The notes beneath the pieces were generated by a model. The model had not been told where the DNA came from. It worked only from the letters and a program-made list of their open reading frames with translations, and did not search any database. DNA of 5,199 bases from Oscillospiraceae bacterium (GTDB lineage Bacteria > Bacillota > Clostridia > Oscillospirales > Ruminococcaceae): NCBI GenBank assembly GCA_017394565.1, contig JAFPXW010000092.1, forward strand, positions 1 to 5,199. The letters are read 5' to 3'. The position numbers were made by a program, and so were the translations under genes. Positions 1 through 4,587 of this stretch are shown here, one piece after another. The first letter of the stretch is position 1, and the number at the start of each line of letters is the position of its first letter.

Positions 1-2228
1 AGACCGTGTTCGGTTTCCCACGCATCCGGCATACCGTCGCGGTCAGTATCGGCTGCGGCTGTACCGCTTTTGAACGTGCTGCTGTTCGGGTAGCCGCCGA
101 CATCGGACTGCGAGTCGATGATGCCCTTCAAGCCGTCTTTCGAGCCGGTATAGGTGTAAGTGCCGCCCGTGACTTCCTTATGATAACGGGAGTCGATGTA
201 GTCGAGTGCTGGCTTGTTCGCGCCTGCACCGGACGTGTTGTCGATGACTTTTTTGTACGCATTTTCTGCGGAATCGAGCGTGATGTAATTGTCGAACCAC
301 GGGCTGTTGCTGCGGATGGTGGAAGCGCTCGCATTGTCGCCCTTATTGCCGCAGACCGCCTTGCCGGAACTCCATTCGTCGGTATTCGCTGCGATCAGCG
401 TCGAGCCGTTTTGCGCGACCTTCATATTGCCGGACGCATACAGCATCTGCATATCGGAGGTATTCAGCTCATTGCCGTCCACGGAAACAAGATGCAGCGA
501 CGTATTGGAAACCGCACCTGCCTTGTAGTAATTGTTCACGAACTGCACACGCCGTGCGCCGCCGTCAGTCGTCCGGTCCTTCCAGTTGTAGACGACGTTA
601 TTGGAAATGTCGAGCTGTCCGCCGTAGGTCACGCCGTCCTGTTCCATCGCGCCGGCAAGCGACCAGTTTCTGCCTGTGTTATTGATGAGCAGATTGTGAT
701 GGAACGAACCCGTGAAGCCGCCGATGGAAGCCGCAAATGCGTGGCGCTCCACATTGCTGCGGTCGTTGGCATCGTAGTGGACGGAATTGTTCAGCGACTC
801 GCCGATGATGTTCCACTGGAATGTGAGATTTGCCGCACTTCTCGACGAAAATCCCTCGTCCGTTGCCCACGAGATCGAGCAGTGATCTACGATGGAGTGA
901 TTGCAGGACGACATACCCATGCCGCCGTGGGACGAACCGTTCATATCGCCGACACGCACACGGATGTCGCGGATGACCACATCCTGCGAACCCATTGCGC
1001 CGAAGTCGTAATTGATAAGCGTAATGCCGTCGCCGGGCGCTGTCTGTCCGGCAACGTACACGTCGCCGCCGTCCTCCGGAATGCACAGCGTGTCCGTCAG
1101 CGGAATGACACCGCCGACATCAAAGACGATGGTTCGCGCCCCCTTGAGGGTACACAGACCGTAACGCAGGGAGCCTTCCTTGCCGTCATCGCTGAGGTTG
1201 GTGACATGGTAAACCGTGCCGCCTCTGCCGCCGCGTGCGAAACGACCATAGCCTTCCGCCGTCGGGAATGCCACACGCGCAATCTGGAAGCTGTAGACTG
1301 CACCGGTCACGATGCTGCCGTCCTTGTTCACCTCATCCACGCGCCAGTAATAGGTCGGGATGGAGGAGTAGGTGCCGTCGAGTGCAAATTCAGGTGATGT
1401 AACGTTCCCTTTGAATTCCGGTGAGCCTGTCGTTGCCTTCGATACCGCAGAAAAATCCGTACCGATGTAAACGTTGTGGCTCGCCGCATCAGCGCCGGCT
1501 GTCCAGCTCAGACCATCCTCGCGGAGAAGATGTTTCTGCTGGTCTGCCGGACTGATCCGGCTGATAGAATGAAAGGGATCGGAGCCGTCGATCTCAAATG
1601 CATTGAGCCACGGCGTATTCAATGTGCCGTTGCCCTCTGCGGTGACCTCAATGGTCGCACTGGTACCTGTAAACGTACCGTAAGCCATGCCTGCATCATC
1701 GCTGTTTTTCGCGCCGACCGGACACTTGACACCGGTCGCGACGGTCGTGCCGTTGATCTTCACGGTCACGGTACTGTTGGTGACATTCCGGTCTGCGCAG
1801 GCGTGCCATGTCTGGATGGAATGCGTACCGCTGGGAAGTCCGGATAGTTCCAGCTTCAGCGTCGGCGTACCGGTCACGTCCTTGACCTTCGCACCGTCCA
1901 TCGTCAGTGTCGGTGTATTTTCAACGTCCTGCAGCTGCAAGGTCTTGTTGTTGACAATGTCAACAGAACCGCCCGTCGCAGACAGCTTGCAGGTCACACC
2001 GTTCACGGTGTAGGTATACGTTCCGTCCACGATCCAGTTGTTGGCGCTCTTGGTGTAGGATGCCTTTCTGCCGTCGTTTTTGTTGATGTCCACGCGGATG
2101 CGGCTGCCTGTTTCTGCGGCAGTTGCGAGGATCGCTTCACTCGCCGGAACTGCACCAAGCATGGTCAGCCCCATCGCCGCCGAGGTCAGAAAGGACAGGC
2201 ATCTGCGGAGTACTTCTGGTCTTTTCAT
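1..2228 (-). CDS. Secreted family PL1 pectate lyase, modular, partial (3' end off left edge)
   Basis: 742 codons are open with no stop before base 1, so the C-terminus is missing. Residues 1-38 are a signal peptide: KR and RR near the start, a hydrophobic stretch to about 35, then small residues suited to cleavage. Residues 40-218 form a beta-rich module ending in NTPWLNAFEIDG (204-215), resembling galactose-binding-like CBMs. Residues 219-318 are fibronectin III-like (LSWTAG 240-245, YYWRVDEVN 293-301). The catalytic part starts at AFPTAEGYGRFARGG (320-334) and carries motifs I associate with PL1 lyases: VAGQTAPGDGI (392-402), DVVIRDIRVRVGD (416-428) and DHCSISWATDE (448-458). The last visible motif, DTDRDGMPDAW (727-737), is a calcium-loop-like segment common at the end of such lyases. 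Such enzymes cleave homogalacturonan by beta-elimination, outside the cell. A C-terminal dockerin is plausible but lies outside the window. The long plus-strand reading frame here is antisense shadow. Confidence 0.9.
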   Translation of the reverse strand, partial: MKRPEVLRRCLSFLTSAAMGLTMLGAVPASEAILATAAETGSRIRVDINKNDGRKASYTKSANNWIVDGTYTYTVNGVTCKLSATGGSVDIVNNKTLQLQDVENTPTLTMDGAKVKDVTGTPTLKLELSGLPSGTHSIQTWHACADRNVTNSTVTVKINGTTVATGVKCPVGAKNSDDAGMAYGTFTGTSATIEVTAEGNGTLNTPWLNAFEIDGSDPFHSISRISPADQQKHLLREDGLSWTAGADAASHNVYIGTDFSAVSKATTGSPEFKGNVTSPEFALDGTYSSIPTYYWRVDEVNKDGSIVTGAVYSFQIARVAFPTAEGYGRFARGGRGGTVYHVTNLSDDGKEGSLRYGLCTLKGARTIVFDVGGVIPLTDTLCIPEDGGDVYVAGQTAPGDGITLINYDFGAMGSQDVVIRDIRVRVGDMNGSSHGGMGMSSCNHSIVDHCSISWATDEGFSSRSAANLTFQWNIIGESLNNSVHYDANDRSNVERHAFAASIGGFTGSFHHNLLINNTGRNWSLAGAMEQDGVTYGGQLDISNNVVYNWKDRTTDGGARRVQFVNNYYKAGAVSNTSLHLVSVDGNELNTSDMQMLYASGNMKVAQNGSTLIAANTDEWSSGKAVCGNKGDNASASTIRSNSPWFDNYITLDSAENAYKKVIDNTSGAGANKPALDYIDSRYHKEVTGGTYTYTGSKDGLKGIIDSQSDVGGYPNSSTFKSGTAAADTDRDGMPDAWETEHG

Positions 2229-2234
2229 CATAGT

Positions 2235-2241
2235 CCCCCTT
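2235..2241 (-). promoter_or_regulatory. Ribosome binding site of the pectate lyase (G-run type)
   Basis: The minus strand reads AAGGGGG, then ACT, then ATGATG. The spacing is 3 bases to the ATG at 2231 and 6 bases to the ATG at 2228, so I chose 2228; the difference is one Met. The site resembles TAAGGAGG with one A replaced by G, which would still pair with the 16S tail through a G-U wobble. Confidence 0.6.
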
Positions 2242-2322
2242 ATATATCAGTTGGGATTTCTATTTTTCTTTGCAGACATGATACTTTCGCTCTCTTTATT
2301 AACAAACCATGTCCTAATTCAA

Positions 2323-2351
2323 ATTGTAGCATATTTTTGACGGAATTACAA
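2323..2351 (-). promoter_or_regulatory. Putative sigma-A promoter of the pectate lyase
   Basis: On the minus strand a -35 TTGTAA (2351-2346) is followed by a 17-base spacer and a -10 TACAAT (2328-2323) preceded by TATGC, giving the extended -10 form TRTGN. It predicts a start near 2316 and a leader of roughly 85 bases. A second TATGCTA copy lies 32 bases upstream (2365-2359) but its -10 (TATTTG) is poor. Seen in sequence; activity is inferred. Confidence 0.5.
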
Positions 2352-2369
2352 TTGCAAATAGCATACTTT

Positions 2370-2411
2370 TTATGGTAAATCATAACCTTTCACTTGAAAT
2401 TTGTATAAATT
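2370..2411. promoter_or_regulatory. Two inverted repeats between the divergent promoters (candidate operators)
   Basis: The region between the pectate lyase and nitroreductase -35 elements holds TTATG-N6-CATAA (2370-2385) and AATTT-N4-AAATT (2398-2411). Both are short and the DNA is AT-rich, so chance is a real possibility. The rest of the 273-base divergent gap shows promoters and leaders only; I see no gene or RNA in it. Confidence 0.25.
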
Positions 2412-2435
2412 CACGAAAAATATATCAGATGCCAC

Positions 2436-2464
2436 TTTACAAATGACCGGAAATGTGGTATACT
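2436..2464 (+). promoter_or_regulatory. Putative sigma-A promoter of the nitroreductase (and perhaps rubrerythrin)
   Basis: A -35 TTTACA (2436-2441), a 17-base spacer and a -10 TATACT (2459-2464) preceded by TGTGG, which is an extended -10 element. Each hexamer matches consensus at five of six positions. The start would fall near 2471, giving a leader of about 30 bases. This also places the upstream ATG at 2478 almost at the transcript end, which supports the start at 2502. Confidence 0.7.
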
Positions 2465-2484
2465 AAGGGTAGTTTCAATGAAAC

Positions 2485-2493
2485 AAAGGAGGT
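2485..2493 (+). promoter_or_regulatory. Shine-Dalgarno that fixes the nitroreductase start
   Basis: AAAGGAGGT, with 8 bases between its last base and the ATG at 2502. It lies inside the longer reading frame that begins at 2478, so the 2478 ATG has no ribosome binding site of its own and the shorter protein is correct. Confidence 0.9.
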
Positions 2494-2501
2494 ATTTTCA
2501 C

Positions 2502-3029
2502 ATGAATCCGATCTTAGAATCCATGAAAACCCGCAGAAGCTGCCGCGCTTACAAGCCGGACATGATCCCACAGGAGGTCATCGACCAGATCTGCGAAGCC
2601 GGCACCTATGCCGCGACCGGCATGAACCGGCAGTCCCCTCTCATCATCGCCGTCAAGGACAAGGCACTGCGTGACAGGCTGGCTGTCATGAATGCGAAGT
2701 TCATGGGCAAGGACGAGAGCTTTGATCCGTTTTACGGCGCACCGGTCGTGCTGATCGTGCTGGCGGATACGGCTGCACCGACTTACATTTATGACGGTTC
2801 GCTGGTGATGGGCAACCTGATGCTGGCGGCACACGCACTGGGCATCGGAAGCTGCTGGATCCATCGTGCGAAGGAGGAATTTGAAACCGAGGAATGCCGC
2901 GCTATCCTGCGTGAGCTTGGCATTGAGGGCGAATATGCCGGCATCGGCCACTGCATTCTCGGCTACGAGGAAAAGCCTGCTGCACCGGCTGCTCCGCGCA
3001 AGGAAGGCTATGTCCGCCAGATCGGGTGA
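2502..3029 (+). CDS. Nitroreductase-family FMN-dependent oxidoreductase
   Basis: 175 residues, a usual length for small single-domain nitroreductases. Members bind FMN as homodimers in the cytoplasm and pass electrons from NAD(P)H to nitroaromatics, quinones or other acceptors; the physiological substrate cannot be read from sequence. Visible family marks are the N-terminal FMN-phosphate motif RRSCR (11-15), the GMNRQSP segment (40-46), YGAPVVLIVLAD (78-89), the helix DGSLVMGNLMLAAHALGIG (98-116) leading into SCWIHRA (117-123), and the C-terminal GYEEKP with RK at 166-167. There is no ferredoxin domain. The protein closely matches my memory of a conserved type in gut and rumen anaerobes. It has its own strong promoter, lies 92 bases upstream of rubrerythrin on the same strand with no clear terminator between, and may be cotranscribed with it as a redox-defence pair. 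Confidence 0.92.
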   Translation: MNPILESMKTRRSCRAYKPDMIPQEVIDQICEAGTYAATGMNRQSPLIIAVKDKALRDRLAVMNAKFMGKDESFDPFYGAPVVLIVLADTAAPTYIYDGSLVMGNLMLAAHALGIGSCWIHRAKEEFETEECRAILRELGIEGEYAGIGHCILGYEEKPAAPAAPRKEGYVRQIG

Positions 3030-3051
3030 TGTATGTTCTGCTTTTTTTGAC

Positions 3052-3066
3052 TTATACTAATGCTAA
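3052..3066 (+). promoter_or_regulatory. Candidate PerR-like box overlapping a possible internal promoter
   Basis: TTATACTAATGCTAA matches the Bacillus-type PerR consensus TTATAATNATTATAA at 11 of 14 defined positions. It includes a -10-like TATACT (3053-3058), but no good -35 lies 16-18 bases upstream; the TTGACT at 3047-3052 is too close. Rubrerythrin genes are known PerR targets in clostridia, so the position fits, but the right half-site is weak and the area is AT-rich. No PerR gene is in the window. Confidence 0.3.
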
Positions 3067-3068
3067 TA

Positions 3069-3101
3069 ATGACTGCGGAAGTGCGACGCTTCCGCGGTTA
3101 T
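3069..3101 (+). other. Strong stem-loop in the rubrerythrin leader
   Basis: Arms 3069-3081 and 3089-3101 pair over 13 positions (two of them G-U), with a GC-rich core GCGGAAG/CTTCCGC and a 7-base loop that can add two more pairs. It ends 5 bases before the AAGGAGGT ribosome binding site. No U-run follows, so it does not look like a standard intrinsic terminator. It could be a 5' stabiliser, a processing site between the two genes, or a weak attenuator. Confidence 0.6.
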
Positions 3102-3121
3102 GATACAAGGAGGTTTTCCAC

Positions 3122-3664
3122 ATGAACGACAACAAATACAAAGGCTCAAAGACCGAAGCGAATCTGCTTGCCGCATTTGCAGGCGAATCGCAGGCACGCA
3201 ACAAGTACACCTATTTCGCATCCAAGGCCAAAAAGGAAGGCTTCGAGCAGATCGCTGCCATCTTCCAGCACACCGCCGACAACGAGAAGGAACACGCCAA
3301 GATGTGGTTCAAGGAGCTTTGCGGCATCGGTACGACTGCTGAGAATCTTGCGGCTGCCGCTGACGGTGAGAATTACGAGTGGACAGATATGTACGAGGGC
3401 TTTGCCAAAACTGCCGAGGAGGAAGGCTTTCCGGAACTTGCTGCGAAATTCCGTGCGGTCGGCGCAATCGAGAAGATGCACGAGGAACGATACCGCGCCC
3501 TGCTGCACAATATCGAGATGCAGGAAGTATTCCAGAAAAGCGAAGTCAAGGTCTGGGAATGCCGCAACTGCGGTCATATCGTGGTCGGTACACAGGCACC
3601 GGAGGTCTGTCCGGTCTGTGCGCATCCGCAGTCTTATTTCGAGATCCATGCGGAGAATTATTGA
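3122..3664 (+). CDS. rbr: Rubrerythrin (peroxide reductase, diiron plus rubredoxin domain)
   Basis: 180 residues, close to the usual 190 of classical rubrerythrins. The cytoplasmic enzyme reduces hydrogen peroxide to water in anaerobes, with electrons reaching the diiron site through the rubredoxin domain. The four-helix ferritin-like domain (about 10-138) carries ligands E22, E55 and H58 (EKEH), E86, D89, E117 and H120 (EKMH). The C-terminal rubredoxin-like domain has C147-x2-C150 and C163-x2-C166 for a mononuclear iron. Relative to Desulfovibrio rubrerythrin as I recall it, D89 sits where a Glu ligand is expected. The start is fixed by AAGGAGGT (3107-3114) seven bases ahead. It follows the nitroreductase and ends before a strong terminator. 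Order of domains excludes reverse rubrerythrin; both metal sites look complete. Confidence 0.97.
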   Translation: MNDNKYKGSKTEANLLAAFAGESQARNKYTYFASKAKKEGFEQIAAIFQHTADNEKEHAKMWFKELCGIGTTAENLAAAADGENYEWTDMYEGFAKTAEEEGFPELAAKFRAVGAIEKMHEERYRALLHNIEMQEVFQKSEVKVWECRNCGHIVVGTQAPEVCPVCAHPQSYFEIHAENY

Positions 3665-3671
3665 TGTTGAT

Positions 3672-3685
3672 TGCATCATGATGCA
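3672..3685. repeat. Perfect 14-bp palindrome downstream of rubrerythrin
   Basis: TGCATCATGATGCA reads identically on both strands. As RNA it folds into a 5-bp stem with a CATG loop on either transcript. It sits between the rubrerythrin stop and the terminator stem. It may add to the end structure of the transcripts or be a protein site; no function can be assigned. Confidence 0.5.
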
Positions 3686-3686
3686 G

Positions 3687-3725
3687 CAAGAGGCCCTTCC
3701 ATCACGGAAAGGCCTCTTGTTTTTT
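3687..3725 (+). terminator. Intrinsic terminator of rubrerythrin
   Basis: CAAGAGGCC (3687-3695) pairs with GGCCTCTTG (3711-3719); after one mismatch TTCC pairs with GGAA around a 5-base loop; six T follow (3720-3725), then ATT. On the minus strand the same hairpin lies just after the PrsW stop codon but has no U-run behind it, so it is directional toward rubrerythrin and at best a weak end for PrsW. Confidence 0.92.
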
Positions 3726-4446
3726 ATTGAAACATCGGCGGAAACAGGCTTCCGTCCACACGTTCATCCTGTGCGGAGGCTTTGTGGACCTTCACAAAGG
3801 CGATGATCACGATCGCGATGTAGAACACGAAGAAGATCAGCGTCCAGATCCAACCGCTGACGGACAGCGTGAAATCATAAAATCCATGCAGCAGCACCGG
3901 CACGAGATAGGACAGGCACAACTCCACCTTCGCTGTGCCGTAATTGCCGCGTGCCTCCGCGCGTTTCGCAAGTCCGTAGTGCAATCCCATGAAAACGCCG
4001 AACACCGCGTGTCCCGGAACTGCCGTCAAAGCACGCATGATCGCCGTGGACAAGCCGCCGGATGTGAACACATACAGCACGTTTTCCAGTCCTGCAAATC
4101 CCAGCGATGCTGCCACTGCATAAACGACCGCATCGTAGGTGTAATTGAATTCCGGTGAACGCCACGTCCGGAGCTTCATGACGACAAATTTGCCGAGTTC
4201 CTCCGAACCTGCAACAAATACGAAATAGAACAGGAACGTATACAGGATGCTTGTTTGCGGCAGGAAAATCTTCAGCAGAACTTCGCCGAGGGATTCCAGG
4301 ATTATTGCCGTGATCGTTGTCGCCGCGCCGAGTGCCACAAGGCTCCAGATCAGGCCCATCGGTTCGCTTTCGATCTTGTCTTTTCTGCGGATATACCACA
4401 TCAGTGCTACCGCCGGTAACAGTGCGGCTGCCAGTAAAAATCTCAT
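3724..4446 (-). CDS. prsW: PrsW-family intramembrane metalloprotease
   Basis: 240 residues and largely hydrophobic, with about seven membrane segments (near 3-19, 31-50, 67-90, 104-127, 136-158, 176-196, 199-219). The family signature (peptidase family M82) is complete: EELGK (82-86), FAGLEN (117-122), PGHA with H146, and HGFYD (187-191). Bacillus PrsW makes the first cut in the anti-sigma factor RsiW to release SigW; many relatives have unknown substrates, and no anti-sigma gene is in view. A longer reading frame starts at 4512, but that lies upstream of a good promoter (4480-4508), so translation must begin later. The ATG at 4446 has a GGGGGG ribosome binding site 7 bases ahead. The C-terminal tail (220-240) is polar. 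The gene is convergent with rubrerythrin and its stop codon overlaps that gene's terminator. It is separated from the dockerin gene by a terminator, so it is a single-gene unit. Confidence 0.88.
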   Translation of the reverse strand: MRFLLAAALLPAVALMWYIRRKDKIESEPMGLIWSLVALGAATTITAIILESLGEVLLKIFLPQTSILYTFLFYFVFVAGSEELGKFVVMKLRTWRSPEFNYTYDAVVYAVAASLGFAGLENVLYVFTSGGLSTAIMRALTAVPGHAVFGVFMGLHYGLAKRAEARGNYGTAKVELCLSYLVPVLLHGFYDFTLSVSGWIWTLIFFVFYIAIVIIAFVKVHKASAQDERVDGSLFPPMFQ

Positions 4447-4453
4447 TTTATTG

Positions 4454-4459
4454 CCCCCC
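4454..4459 (-). promoter_or_regulatory. Ribosome binding site of PrsW (G-run type)
   Basis: GGGGGG on the minus strand, 7 bases before the ATG at 4446. It supports that start over the ATG at 4461, which has no ribosome binding site and overlaps the G-run itself. Confidence 0.65.
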
Positions 4460-4479
4460 ATATTCTTTGGAATATTATC

Positions 4480-4508
4480 ATTATAGCATACTCTGGCTGG
4501 ATTTGCAA
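4480..4508 (-). promoter_or_regulatory. Sigma-A promoter of PrsW, extended -10
   Basis: On the minus strand a -35 TTGCAA (4508-4503) is followed by a 17-base spacer and a perfect -10 TATAAT (4485-4480), preceded by TATGC, an extended -10. The start would lie near 4473, leaving a leader of about 27 bases. It begins 11 bases after the U-tract of the upstream terminator. Confidence 0.8.
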
Positions 4509-4519
4509 GCAATTTCCCG

Positions 4520-4556
4520 AAAAAAGAACAAAACCGGACTTGCGTCCGGTCTGTTC
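4520..4556 (-). terminator. Intrinsic terminator of the dockerin gene
   Basis: On the minus strand ACCGGAC and GTCCGGT (4550-4544 and 4539-4533) pair around a GCAA tetraloop. An outer GAACA/TGTTC stem (4556-4552 and 4530-4526) extends it across a small internal loop, and six T follow (4525-4520). It lies 31 bases after the stop codon. Confidence 0.93.
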
Positions 4557-4587
4557 CTGCAAAAGTATAGAGAGAATGAAAATCGCG

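Noticed and set aside
6..1397. 463-codon open frame on the plus strand
   Set aside because: It is fully antisense to the pectate lyase, whose protein has clear motifs throughout. The antisense frame is low-complexity in character, has no recognisable domain, and arises from GC-rich third codon positions.
2247..2279. Ten-residue upstream ORF in the pectate lyase leader, minus strand
   Set aside because: It has no Shine-Dalgarno and no special composition suggesting a regulatory leader peptide; such short frames are expected by chance.
2275..2313. GACATG and CATGTC arms in the pectate lyase leader
   Set aside because: Only six pairs across a 27-base loop in AT-rich sequence; too weak to call a structured RNA or riboswitch.
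3042..3048. Run of seven T after the nitroreductase as a terminator
   Set aside because: No GC-rich stem lies directly before it, so it does not form an intrinsic terminator.
3724..4512. 262-residue version of PrsW starting at 4512
   Set aside because: Its first 22 codons overlap the -35 and -10 of the PrsW promoter and have no ribosome binding site; the start at 4446 has one.
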